From the NCBI RefSeq assembly GCF_017948485.1, contig NZ_JAFFSX010000004.1, forward strand, positions 310,001 to 374,000: 64,000 nt of DNA, given 5' to 3'. The notes under the pieces are model-generated. The model did not search any database. It was given only the letters and a program-made list of their open reading frames with translations, and was not told the origin of the DNA. Position 1 is the stretch's first letter, and every line of letters begins with the position of its first letter. The position numbers and the translations under genes are program-made. This document shows, piece after piece, positions 53,459 through 63,534 of the stretch. The stretch comes from Streptomyces sp. GESEQ-35. Lineage in GTDB: Bacteria > Actinomycetota > Actinomycetes > Streptomycetales > Streptomycetaceae.

Positions 53459-53782
53459 ATGCCTCATATCCTCCACATCACCGAACGCACCCTCTGGGAC
53501 GCCGCCCGCGCGCAGGGAACGTACGAGATGTCCACTCGCGGCCGCCCCCTCCGGGAAGAGGGCTTCATCCACTGCTCCACCCGGGCCCAACTCCCGCGCA
53601 TCGCCGACTTCCTGTACGGCTCCTACGACGGCCCCGACGAACTGGTGGTCCTGGTCATCGACCCCGAACTGCTCGACGTACCCCTGAAGTACGAGGCACC
53701 GGACCCCGGAGGCGAGGAGTTCCCGCATGTGTACGGGCCCGTGCCGGTGGGTGCGGTGGTGGATGTGGAGGTGTGGGGGTGA
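53459..53782 (+). CDS. DUF952 family protein
   Basis: A 107-residue protein with the DUF952 pattern: HITERTLWDAARAQGTYE, GFIHCSTRAQLPRIADFLY, then FPHVYGPVPVGAV. The fold is related to ADP-ribosyltransferase-like domains, but no function is known. It begins nine bases after the sigma factor stop, so is probably co-transcribed. Confidence 0.85.
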   Translation: MPHILHITERTLWDAARAQGTYEMSTRGRPLREEGFIHCSTRAQLPRIADFLYGSYDGPDELVVLVIDPELLDVPLKYEAPDPGGEEFPHVYGPVPVGAVVDVEVWG

Positions 53783-53878
53783 CGGCGGCGCGCGGCCGGG
53801 GGAGGACTTCGTGTGTGCGTACGCGACGATCCGCTAACCGGCTCTGGCGAAGTCGGCTGCGGTTCGGCAGCGCCCCGA

Positions 53879-53908
53879 AGGGGCGCGGGGAACTGCGCGA
53901 CCAGCCAC
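53879..53908 (-). repeat. Interspersed intergenic repeat, copy F
   Basis: Full-length element in reverse orientation between convergent DUF952 and VOC genes; with preceding bases it makes GCGCCCC GAA GGGGCGC (53870-53886). Confidence 0.85.
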
Positions 53909-53959
53909 GACGGACCCGCAGACGACCGACGGCCCATCGCGGCACCACCAGCGGAGCGC

Positions 53960-54694
53960 TCAGCGCGGCAGTCCGCCCGTCTCCGGATCACGGCCGGTCA
54001 GGCAGTACGGACCGCCCGCCGGGTCCCGCATCACCGTCCAGTGGCGGCCCGCCGTGACGAAGTACGCGCCCAGGCGCTCATGCTCGGCGCGGGTGGCCGG
54101 GATGTCCGCGCAGGCCAGGTCCAGGTGGGCCGAGGTGGGGCGTTCCTCGCCGAGGCGTTGCAGGAGCACGCGGATCGGCAGGCCCGGGGGCGGCTTGACC
54201 ACGTGGAACTCGGGGAGCGAGCCGGGCCGTGACTCCCAGTCGGCCAACAGGGCGCTCCAGAACGTGACTTCGGCGTCGTACGCGGACGGCGCGATGTCGA
54301 GGCACACCTGGTCGAGGCGGGCGCCGCGCGTCACGGGTGGCCGCACCGACTCCCCTTGCCAGGGCACGGCGCAGAACAGCTGCCCGGCGGGGGAGCGGAG
54401 CACGGCCCAGCCGTCGTGCGCGGCGTCGACAGCCGCACCGACCGCGAGTGCCGACTTCACAAAACCCGGTACGTCGTCGACAGCGAAGTCGAGATGCGCC
54501 CCGCCCTCGCCCGACCCGACCCCCTGGACCTTCACGCAGGCGTCCGCCCCGTCGGGCAGCAGCGTCGCGAACTCCCCGAGCTCGCCCCGCGGATCGCTCA
54601 ACCGCGTGTCCGTGACGGCGGACCAGAATCCGGCGGCGTGGTCGAGGAGCCCGGCGGGGCGGTCGACGAAGGCGTATGTCCAGCGGAGGGTCAT
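53960..54694 (-). CDS. VOC-family (glyoxalase/dioxygenase fold) protein
   Basis: A 244-residue protein built of two VOC beta-alpha modules (about 5-115 and 125-240), each ending in a ...DPAG/SPAGQLFCAV-type strand. The metal-site pattern is not complete enough to name an enzyme; such two-module proteins include antibiotic-binding and extradiol enzymes. It is divergent from the PiT transporter gene. Confidence 0.8.
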   Translation of the reverse strand: MTLRWTYAFVDRPAGLLDHAAGFWSAVTDTRLSDPRGELGEFATLLPDGADACVKVQGVGSGEGGAHLDFAVDDVPGFVKSALAVGAAVDAAHDGWAVLRSPAGQLFCAVPWQGESVRPPVTRGARLDQVCLDIAPSAYDAEVTFWSALLADWESRPGSLPEFHVVKPPPGLPIRVLLQRLGEERPTSAHLDLACADIPATRAEHERLGAYFVTAGRHWTVMRDPAGGPYCLTGRDPETGGLPR

Positions 54695-54817
54695 GGGGTG
54701 ATCGTAGGCCGGGGGGGTTGCGCACGCACCGCCCCTTTGTCCGGCCGTCCGGCACGGGAATTTGCGGATGTTGAACGGGAACCAGACGGAGCTTTTGCCT
54801 TCAGTTCGCCAGCTATT

Positions 54818-54835
54818 GGGAAGCGCTTGCTTCCC
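54818..54835. promoter_or_regulatory. Perfect LacI-type palindrome before the PiT gene
   Basis: GGGAAGC-GCTT-GCTTCCC, perfect 7-bp arms, ending seven bases before the ATG. The AAGCGCTT core is like operators of LacI-family repressors. In RNA the same bases form a tight hairpin in place of a Shine-Dalgarno site. Confidence 0.5.
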
Positions 54836-54842
54836 TCGAACA

Positions 54843-55997
<1,155 letters not shown>

Positions 55998-56016
55998 ATC
56001 GGAGGAGTTGGATTCG

Positions 56017-56250
56017 ATGGATCTGGACTGGAGCGCCCTCGGTCAGGTCGCCGCGGTGAGCCTCGGCGTCACCGTCGCCGTCGTGGTCGTCTTCGCACTC
56101 GGCGTACTGGGGCTCGCCCGCGTCGAGGGGGAGAGGGAGACTGACGGAGATACCCATGCGCTCGGCCTCGCTCAGGCCGTGCTCTGTTTCCTCGCCTGCG
56201 CGGCGGTCGTCGCGTACGGCATCTATCTGATCGTGCCGCAGTTCCACTGA
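56017..56250 (+). CDS. Small two-helix membrane protein
   Basis: A 77-residue protein. Helices are at about 10-34 (VAAVSLGVTVAVVVVFALGVL) and 52-73 (AQAVLCFLACAAVVAYGIYLI), with an acidic loop between. ATG 56017 is 11 bases after GGAGGAG. It sits between PiT and PPK2 genes and may serve one of them; the family is common beside actinobacterial PiT genes, function unknown. Confidence 0.75.
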   Translation: MDLDWSALGQVAAVSLGVTVAVVVVFALGVLGLARVEGERETDGDTHALGLAQAVLCFLACAAVVAYGIYLIVPQFH

Positions 56251-56285
56251 GGCACCGATTCACCGAAGCCGGGGAGGGCGACAGG

Positions 56286-57182
56286 ATGACCACGCCACTG
56301 CTGTCAGGACTGACGGTCGACTACAGCGACCATGACGAACCCGTTCTGATCAAGCCGGACGGAACCCCGGTCGAGACCTGGCGGGAGAACTACCCGTACC
56401 CCGAGCGCATGGAGCGCAAGGAGTACGAGTGGCACAAGCGGCTCCAGCAGATCGAACTGCTGAAGCTCCAGGGCTGGATCAAGCAGACCGGCCGCCGGCT
56501 GGTCGTCGTCTTCGAGGGCCGGGACGCGGCCGGCAAGGGCGGCACGATCAAGCGCTTCACAGAGCACCTCAATCCGCGTGGCGCCCGGGTCGTGGCGCTG
56601 GAGAAGCCCACGGAGCGCGAGCGCGGGCAGTGGTACTTCCAGCGCTACGTCGAGCATCTGCCGACCGCCGGCGAGATAGTCCTGTTCGACCGCTCCTGGT
56701 ACAACCGGGCCGGGGTGGAGCGCGTGATGGGCTTCTGCTCGGACGACGAGTACCGGCGGTTCATGCGCCAGGCTCCGCTGTTCGAGCGGATGCTCGTGGA
56801 TGACGGCGTCGACCTGATCAAGTTCTGGTTCTCGGTCTCGCAGAGCGAACAGATCACCCGCTTCACCATCCGCCAGGTCGACCCCGTACGGCAGTGGAAA
56901 CTCAGCCCGATGGACCTGGCCTCCCTGGACCGCTGGGACGACTACACCGCCGCCAAGGTCGCCATGTTCCGCGAGACGGACACCGAACAGGCGCCCTGGA
57001 CCGTCGTGAAGTCCAACGACAAGAAGCGCGCCCGCGTCGAGGCCATGCGCAGCGTGCTGGCCCGCTTCGACTACTCCGACAAGGACGACGAGGTCGTCGG
57101 CCACCCGGACCCCCGGGTCGTGGGCGCGGCGGCGAACCTGCTGGAGGCGGGCGAGGACTACACCGACGACACCGCGCGGTGA
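56286..57182 (+). CDS. ppk2: Polyphosphate kinase 2
   Basis: A 298-residue PPK2. Walker A GRDAAGKGGT at 78-87, the lid/Walker B segment IVLFDRSWYNRAGVERVMGF, and FWFSVSQSEQITRF. It phosphorylates nucleoside di- or monophosphates with polyphosphate, or runs in reverse. One-domain length fits class I or III; I cannot fix which. GGGAGGG precedes the ATG. Third gene of a pit operon. Confidence 0.92.
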   Translation: MTTPLLSGLTVDYSDHDEPVLIKPDGTPVETWRENYPYPERMERKEYEWHKRLQQIELLKLQGWIKQTGRRLVVVFEGRDAAGKGGTIKRFTEHLNPRGARVVALEKPTERERGQWYFQRYVEHLPTAGEIVLFDRSWYNRAGVERVMGFCSDDEYRRFMRQAPLFERMLVDDGVDLIKFWFSVSQSEQITRFTIRQVDPVRQWKLSPMDLASLDRWDDYTAAKVAMFRETDTEQAPWTVVKSNDKKRARVEAMRSVLARFDYSDKDDEVVGHPDPRVVGAAANLLEAGEDYTDDTAR

Positions 57183-57291
57183 CGGCCTCGGCCGGCGGGG
57201 GAGCGATCCTTCTCCGGCCGTGGGGGACTTGTTGCCGTCCGGGTCGCCGGACGGCATGCGTCTGCTGTTCACGTATCGTGCCCGTTCACCG

Positions 57292-57327
57292 AAAGGGGCC
57301 CGGTCGGCGAACCGACCGGACCCCTTT
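57292..57327. terminator. Bidirectional terminator between ppk2 and sodN
   Basis: 16-bp stem AAAGGGGCCCGGTCGG / CCGACCGGACCCCTTT (one mismatch), CGAA tetraloop, A and T runs on the two sides. Confidence 0.88.
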
Positions 57328-57387
57328 TCGATCCCCGTTGACCTGCGATGGTGCACCGATCGCCGGTCGGGGGTGACTGACTGTGCG

Positions 57388-57783
57388 TCAGGCCTTCTTG
57401 GTCTCCCAGAAGATCTTGTCGATCTGGGCGATGTAGTCGAGGGCCTTCTGGCCGGTGGCCGGGTCGGTGGAGCCCTTGGCGGCCGAGAGGGCCTTGAGGG
57501 CGTCGTTGACCAGCTGGTGCAGCTCCGGGTACTTCTCGAAGTGCGGGGGCTTGAAGTAGTCGCTCCAGAGCACCGAGACGTGGTGCTTGGCGAGCTCGGC
57601 GCGCTGCTCCTTGATGACGGTGGCGCGGGCCTGGAAGTGCGCGTCGTCGTTGGCGGCCATCTTTTCCTGCACGGCCTTCACCGACTCCGCCTCGATGCGG
57701 GCCTGGGCCGGGTCGTACACACCGCAGGGCAGGTCGCAGTGCGCGCTGACCTTCACCTTGGGGGCAAACAGGCGGGAAAGCAT
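57388..57783 (-). CDS. sodN: Nickel superoxide dismutase
   Basis: A 131-residue precursor. The first 14 residues (MLSRLFAPKVKVSA) are a leader removed before the nickel hook HCDLPCGVYD, so mature His1, Cys2 and Cys6 bind nickel. It converts superoxide to oxygen and peroxide as a homohexamer. The ATG at 57783 follows GAGGAAGGAA; an out-of-frame ATG seven bases upstream is ignored. Divergent from its maturation protease sodX. Nickel usually increases its expression. Confidence 0.97.
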   Translation of the reverse strand: MLSRLFAPKVKVSAHCDLPCGVYDPAQARIEAESVKAVQEKMAANDDAHFQARATVIKEQRAELAKHHVSVLWSDYFKPPHFEKYPELHQLVNDALKALSAAKGSTDPATGQKALDYIAQIDKIFWETKKA

Positions 57784-57928
57784 GGAGCATTCCTTCCTCG
57801 TGATCGTCTTCTCAGGTGGGACATTACTCCCTGCAAGAGAGGTTTTCGCGAGTGCCCCCATGGGCTTAGGACAAAAGTCCGGGGTCAGACTGAGACTGGT
57901 GGAGGATCGGACCGGGGAGGTGCCGGGG

Positions 57929-58363
57929 ATGCCGGAGCTGTCGCAGGAGACCGAGCGCGGGAGGTCGCCCCTGCCCTTTGGGGTGGCCGAGGTGACCGGG
58001 CCGTCGATGGTGCCCACGCTGTATCACGGGGATCGGCTCGTGGTGCAGTGGGGAGCCAGGATGAGGCCGGGTGACGTCGTCGTTCTGCGGCATCCGTTCC
58101 AGCAGGACCTGCTCGTCGTCAAACGGGCCGCGGAGCGGCGCGAGGGCGGCTGGTGGGTGCTCGGGGACAACGCGTACGCCGGCGGAGACAGTACCGACTA
58201 CGGGGTCGTTCCGGAGGAGCTCGTGCTGGGCAGGGTCCGTTTTCGGTATCGGCCGCTCAAGCCCGGTCAGCGCTCGCCGTTCGCGCTGGTGCGCTGGGCG
58301 CTGTCGGCCGCGAGGCCCGTCCTCTCCGACCGGTCGGCCTCCAGGCGTTTGCGGGCGCGGTAG
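57929..58363 (+). CDS. sodX: Nickel superoxide dismutase maturation protease
   Basis: A 144-residue S26-type peptidase. Catalytic Ser is in VTGPSMVPTL and Lys in LLVVKRAA, then WVLGDNAYAGGDSTDYG (box E). It has no membrane anchor, unlike ordinary signal peptidases, and cuts the SodN leader. ATG 57929 lies 8 bases after GGGGAGG; open frame upstream overlaps sodN and is shadow. Its 3' end overlaps the convergent CGNR gene by 97 bases. Confidence 0.93.
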   Translation: MPELSQETERGRSPLPFGVAEVTGPSMVPTLYHGDRLVVQWGARMRPGDVVVLRHPFQQDLLVVKRAAERREGGWWVLGDNAYAGGDSTDYGVVPEELVLGRVRFRYRPLKPGQRSPFALVRWALSAARPVLSDRSASRRLRAR

Positions 58364-58896
58364 GCGGCCACGTTGGCGCGGGTGGCGCAGCGGTCCGAGC
58401 AGTAGCGCCGGGAGCGGTTGGTCGAGGTGTCGAGGTAGGCGTTGCGGCACGGTGCCGCCTCGCACAGGCCCAGGCGGTCCACGCCGTACTCGGTGAGGTG
58501 GAAGGCCAGGCCCATCGCGGCGATGGCCGCGTAGCCCGCGGTCGCGTTCGACGGGTGGTCGGCGAGGTGCATGTGCCACAGCGGGCGGCCGTCGTCGTCC
58601 CGGAAGTCGTGGCCGGAGATCTGCGGGCTCACCGGGAACTCCAGCAGCAGGGAGTTGAGCAGGTCCACCGCGAGGGTCTCGTCGCCCTTGTCCGCCGCCT
58701 CGAAGACCGAGCGCAGTCGCCCCCGGACCGAACGGAACCGCGTCACGTCCGCGTCGGCGGCCCGACGGCCCGCCGACTGGTTGCCGCCGAACAGGTCGCG
58801 GACGGCCTCGACCGAGGTCAGCGAGTCCTTGCCCCGGGCCGGCTCCTCGCTGTTGACGAGACGTACGGCGTAGTCCGAGTAATAGGCCAGTTCCAC
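58267..58896 (-). CDS. CGNR-type zinc-finger protein (ABATE domain)
   Basis: A 209-residue regulator-like protein. Residues 1-140 are the ABATE ligand-sensing domain, residues 140-190 the zinc finger LCEAAPCRNAYLD...RRYCSDRCATRANVAAYRARK. The family name motif CGNR reads CATR here. Probably a stress-related transcription factor. The last 97 bases are antisense to the end of sodX. The next gene upstream is divergent. Confidence 0.83.
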   Translation of the reverse strand: MELAYYSDYAVRLVNSEEPARGKDSLTSVEAVRDLFGGNQSAGRRAADADVTRFRSVRGRLRSVFEAADKGDETLAVDLLNSLLLEFPVSPQISGHDFRDDDGRPLWHMHLADHPSNATAGYAAIAAMGLAFHLTEYGVDRLGLCEAAPCRNAYLDTSTNRSRRYCSDRCATRANVAAYRARKRLEADRSERTGLAADSAQRTSANGER

Positions 58897-58996
58897 TTGT
58901 AGTCCTTACGAGGGCGTTCTATGGTCGTGGTGCGGTCGGGGTAACAGCCGGTCGTGCTTCCAGGGTATTACGTATGCGACTGAAGAGGGGGCTCCG

Positions 58997-59755
58997 ATGA
59001 CTACCAGCACCGGGACCGACTGGCAGGCCTGGCAGGAGAGCTGGGACCGGCAGCAGGAGTGGTACATGCCGGACCGTGAGGAGCGCTTCAGCATCATGCT
59101 CGACATGGTCGAGGCCCTCGTCGGACCCGCCCCGCGCGTCCTCGACCTCGCATGCGGCACGGGAACCATCACGGCCCGGCTCCTCGCCCGGCTCCCGGAC
59201 GCCACCAGCACCGGCGTCGACCTCGACCCGGCCCTCCTCGCCATCGCCCAGGGCACCTTCGCGGGCGACGACCGGGTCTCCCTCGTCACCGCCGACCTCA
59301 AGGACCCCGACTGGCCGGCGAGGCTGCCGCATCAGTCGTACGACGCCGTCCTGACCGCCACTGCCCTGCACTGGCTGCACAGCGAACCCCTCGCGGCCCT
59401 CTACGGTCAGGTCGCGGGTCTCGTCCGCGACGGCGGTGTCTTCATGAACGCCGACCACATGATCGACGACACGACGCCCCGGATCAACGAGGCCGAGCGC
59501 GCCCTGCGCCATGCCCGCATGGATCAGGCCAAGCGGGACGGCGCCCTCGACTGGGCCGAGTGGTGGCAGCTCGCCGCCAACGACCCGGTCCTCGCCGAGC
59601 CCACCGCCCGCCGCTTCGAGATCTACGGCGAGCACGCCGACGGCGACATGCCGCCCACGGCATGGCACACGCGCGTGCTGCGCGAGAAGGGGTTCGGGGA
59701 GGCGCGGGCGGTGTGGTGCTCGCCGTCGGACACGCTGCTGCTGGCGTTGAAGTAG
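58997..59755 (+). CDS. SAM-dependent class I methyltransferase
   Basis: A 252-residue Rossmann-fold methyltransferase. Motif I is VLDLACGTGTITARLL (48-63), the acidic ribose residue is in STGVDLDPALL, and motif IV region is YDAVLTATALHWL. The substrate is unknown; small-molecule type. Divergent from the CGNR gene with 100 bp between. Confidence 0.87.
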   Translation: MTTSTGTDWQAWQESWDRQQEWYMPDREERFSIMLDMVEALVGPAPRVLDLACGTGTITARLLARLPDATSTGVDLDPALLAIAQGTFAGDDRVSLVTADLKDPDWPARLPHQSYDAVLTATALHWLHSEPLAALYGQVAGLVRDGGVFMNADHMIDDTTPRINEAERALRHARMDQAKRDGALDWAEWWQLAANDPVLAEPTARRFEIYGEHADGDMPPTAWHTRVLREKGFGEARAVWCSPSDTLLLALK

Positions 59756-59934
59756 GCCTCGCAAGGACCGTATTGAAGCGGTGCGGGAAAATTCGTGTGG
59801 CTTCGTCTGGTTTTCCTGTCACTGATGGTCAGTCAAGAACCTTCATGCAAAGAAGGGCCTTGCATTGGTGAATCTCGCATGATCGGATGGGAGCTCCAAG
59901 CCATTCAACGGGCTTGGAGAGGGGAAAGGTTGAA

Positions 59935-60339
59935 ATGAAGTTTCGACCTCTGTCCGCAGTCGCCACGCTGACCATCGTGGGGGCTGGGACATTGATGACG
60001 GGGGCCCCTGCGCAAGCGGCCGGCCACAAGACGTGTGCGGTTGACCAGGGTTCCGTCTATGACATCTGTTTCGACGCCGACGGTGACAAGTTCATTGTCA
60101 ACGACCTCCGCAGCGACGGCATGCGAGCCGTCGTGAAGTGGAAGGCGATGGACGGTTCGGGCCGCGTCGGACAGTGCGCGGACACCGACGGCGCCTTCAA
60201 CGCCGCGAAGGTGTGCAACTACGACTTCAAAGAAGGACCGCAAAACTACGTCATGTTCCAGGGCTTCGTGCAGGAGGGGCCCAGAGGTGAGCCGGGTTTC
60301 ATTTCCATGGCTTACAACGGATACATCAGCCCGAGGTGA
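59935..60339 (+). CDS. Small secreted four-cysteine protein of unknown function
   Basis: A 134-residue preprotein. Signal peptide residues 1-28 end in GAPAQA, leaving a mature part of about 106 residues with four cysteines (34, 45, 81, 94) that can form two disulphides. It is rich in Asp/Gly (FDADGDKFIVNDLRSDGM) and resembles no family I can name. GGAGAGGGGAAAGG lies before the ATG. Its upstream region (59756-59934) is markedly less GC-rich than the neighbourhood. Next to a second small secreted gene, 30 bases on. Confidence 0.78.
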   Translation: MKFRPLSAVATLTIVGAGTLMTGAPAQAAGHKTCAVDQGSVYDICFDADGDKFIVNDLRSDGMRAVVKWKAMDGSGRVGQCADTDGAFNAAKVCNYDFKEGPQNYVMFQGFVQEGPRGEPGFISMAYNGYISPR

Positions 60340-60369
60340 CCGGCGATTCCGAATGAATAGGGGGAACCT

Positions 60370-60720
60370 TTGAAGCGAAGCAAATCCATTCTCGTCGGCG
60401 CCGCGTCGGTGCTGGCTTTCAGCGGAATCCCGGTATTCGTGGCCGGCGCGCACGCCGATCCAAGCTGTGTCGTCAGTGCCACAGGCTCGACGAGCGGCAA
60501 GTCCTACACGGTGAAGGTCACCAGCAACCCTTGTGGTCGCCAGGCCCGTGCGTACCTGGGCTGCATCAACCCGGGGACGTTCTACCGGACGAACAAGTAC
60601 GGGGCGACCATCTCGGGGACCAGCACAAGCAAGGCGACCTGCCACTCCGATGACAAGATCGAGAAGCGCGGTCACCAGGTGTACGTGCCCGGCCAGGGGT
60701 GGACGACCTACCTGCACTGA
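60370..60720 (+). CDS. Second small secreted four-cysteine protein of unknown function
   Basis: A 116-residue preprotein from a TTG start (60370) placed after AGGGGGAA. Signal peptide residues 1-29 end in AGAHA. Mature part about 87 residues, basic, Ser/Thr/Gly-rich with cysteines 33, 55, 65 and 91. It is not obviously similar in sequence to the first protein, but has the same build. A strong terminator follows. Possible roles: extracellular inhibitor, adhesin or small toxin; nothing in the sequence decides. Confidence 0.75.
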   Translation: MKRSKSILVGAASVLAFSGIPVFVAGAHADPSCVVSATGSTSGKSYTVKVTSNPCGRQARAYLGCINPGTFYRTNKYGATISGTSTSKATCHSDDKIEKRGHQVYVPGQGWTTYLH

Positions 60721-60742
60721 CCGGACGTCACCAGGACGCGAA

Positions 60743-60785
60743 AGCGCCGGTACGGCGAGGGGATCAACCCCGCCGTACCGGCGCT
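60743..60785. terminator. Bidirectional terminator after the secreted-protein pair
   Basis: Perfect outer stem AGCGCCGGTACGGCG / CGCCGTACCGGCGCT with inner GGGG / CCCC and an AUCAA loop; lies between convergent genes. Confidence 0.9.
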
Positions 60786-60813
60786 CTTCATGTACTGCCG
60801 GGTTCCGCCGTGC

Positions 60814-61571
<758 letters not shown>

Positions 61572-61575
<4 letters not shown>

Positions 61576-62540
61576 GCTGTGCCCCTTTCACTGCCCAGCC
61601 CGAGCATGTTCGCCTTGATCTTCTGCCAGGGAGTGGCAGGCAGGCTGCGGGTCGAGCCGCGGGCGTAGCGTCGCTCCAGGTAGTACTGGAAGACGCTGAA
61701 GACGCTGGTCATGACCAGGTACCAGATGCACGCGACGAACAGCATCTCCATCACGGCGTACGACGTGGAGCCGATCGTCGAGGTGGCGCGCAGCAGTTCG
61801 TTGTACGTCACCGCGTACACCAGCGACGAGGTCTTCAGCATGTTGATGAACTCATTGCCGGTGGGCGGCACGATCACCCGCATCGCCTGCGGGATCACGA
61901 CGCGGCGCAGCGTCTTCGCGTGGCTCATGCCGAGCGCGTGCGAGGCCTCGGTCTGGCCCTCGTCGACGGCCAGTAGACCGGCGCGGCAGATCTCCGCCAT
62001 GTACGCCGCCTCGTTCAGGCCCAGGCCCAGCAGGGCGGCCATGAACGGCGTCATGACGTCCACCATCTCGTCCTTGTAGATCGGACCGAGATTCAGTACG
62101 GGGAAGATCAGCGCCAGATTGAACCAGAGGAGGAGCTGGACATAGACCGGCGTGCCGCGGAAGAACCAGATGTAGACCCAGGCCACCCAGCTCGTGACCG
62201 GGTTCTTGGAGAGCCGCATCACGGCCAGCACGATGCCCAGGACCACACCCATGATCATTGCGAGGACGCTGATCAGCAGAGTGCGGCCGGCGCCGGCGAG
62301 AACGGTGGAGTCGAAGACATAGTCCCCGACCGCGTTCCACTGGATCTTGTCGGCGGTGGCGAAGGCGTTGACCAGCAGGGCCACCAGGGCCAGCACCACG
62401 GCACCGCTGACCCAGCGGCCGTAGTGCCGTACCGGAATGGCCTTGATCGCCTCGGGGGGGAGCGCCCCGCCGTCCTTGGAGACCGAGGTGGCGGCCGACG
62501 GATCCCCGTCGGCCGGCACCTTGTCGAACTTGTCAGTCAC
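61572..62540 (-). CDS. Polar amino-acid ABC transporter permease
   Basis: A 322-residue HisM/GlnP-type permease. After a 45-residue cytoplasmic start come a first helix and the five-helix core, with the EAA loop [25 protein letters not shown]. It probably forms a homodimer, as no second permease gene is present. Overlaps the ATPase gene by four bases and lies 31 bases after the binding-protein gene. Confidence 0.92.
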
Positions 62541-62571
62541 AGTGACTGCCCTTCAGTGATGCTCGGGACGG

Positions 62572-63534
62572 TCACTTGCCGCCGTTGACTGCGGCCTTGT
62601 CGATGGCGCCGCTCTCGGCGCCCCACTTCTCGAGGATCGTCTTGTACGTGCCATCTTCGATGATCGCGTTGACTGCCTCTTCGAGAGCCGCGGTGAGGTC
62701 CTTGTTGTCCTTGTTCACGGCGATACCGAAGGGACCCGCGTCGACCTGCTCGCCGACCACCTCGAAGGCGTTGCCGCCATCGGCCTTGCGGGCCAGGTCG
62801 ACGGCCACCGGGTAGTCATTGACGCCCGCGACCGCGCCGCCGGACTTCACGCGGGTCTGTGCCTCGGTGTCGTTCTCGAACGCCTCGATGGTGATCTTCT
62901 GGTCGCCGGCGTCCGTGCACTTCGCGGACTGGTCCTTGAGGGCCTGCTCGTACGTCGTGCCGCGCTGCACCGCGGCCGTCTGACCGCAGAGATCCTCGAT
63001 CGAGTTGATCTTCTTCGGGTTGCCCTTCTGGACGTAGACGGCGGTGCCGGCCGTGAAGTAGTCGACGAAGTCGACGCCGGGGCCGAGCTTCTTGCCCTTG
63101 TCGTCCAGGCCCTCCTGGCGCGCCTTGGTGTCTGTGATCGAGGACATGGCGACGTCGTAACGGCCGGAGTTCAGGGAGGTGATCAGGCCGTCGAAGGAGC
63201 CCGAGGTGAACTTGAACTCCACACCGAGCTGCTTGCCCAGCGCGGCGGCGATGTCGGGGTCCACACCGACGATCTTGCCGCCCTCCTGGTACTCCATGGG
63301 CGCGTACTCGGCGTTCGTGCCGACCTGGATGACGCCCTTGTCCTGGATCTCCTTCGGGAGCTTGGAGAACAGCGGGGCACTGTTGGCCTTGCTGGTCTCC
63401 TCCGAGCTGCCGCCACCGCTGTCGGTCTGGTCGCCGCAGCCGGTGAGAATCAGTGCGCCTGCGACCGCGATCGAGCCGACCGCGGCCAGGCGGGTGCGCG
63501 TGGCGGTCGTACGACGGGTGGAGCGTGCGGTCAT
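62572..63534 (-). CDS. Polar amino-acid ABC transporter, substrate-binding lipoprotein
   Basis: A 320-residue type-2 periplasmic-binding-fold lipoprotein. Lipobox LILTGC with lipidated Cys33, a Ser/Gly-rich linker, then the SBP_bac_3 fold (IQVGTNAEYAPMEYQEGGKIVGVDPDIAAALGKQLGV). Arg in KTRVKSGG-type loop and Asp in GVNDYPVA fit amino-acid binding. ATG 63534 follows GGAGGAA. First gene of the three-gene operon. Confidence 0.92.
   Translation of the reverse strand: MTARSTRRTTATRTRLAAVGSIAVAGALILTGCGDQTDSGGGSSEETSKANSAPLFSKLPKEIQDKGVIQVGTNAEYAPMEYQEGGKIVGVDPDIAAALGKQLGVEFKFTSGSFDGLITSLNSGRYDVAMSSITDTKARQEGLDDKGKKLGPGVDFVDYFTAGTAVYVQKGNPKKINSIEDLCGQTAAVQRGTTYEQALKDQSAKCTDAGDQKITIEAFENDTEAQTRVKSGGAVAGVNDYPVAVDLARKADGGNAFEVVGEQVDAGPFGIAVNKDNKDLTAALEEAVNAIIEDGTYKTILEKWGAESGAIDKAAVNGGK

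Noticed and set aside
54725..54842. PHO-box-like words (GTTCCC/GTTCAAC, minus strand) before the PiT gene.
   Set aside because: They do not form tandem 11-nt repeats with the GTTCACC core, so PhoP control is not supported.
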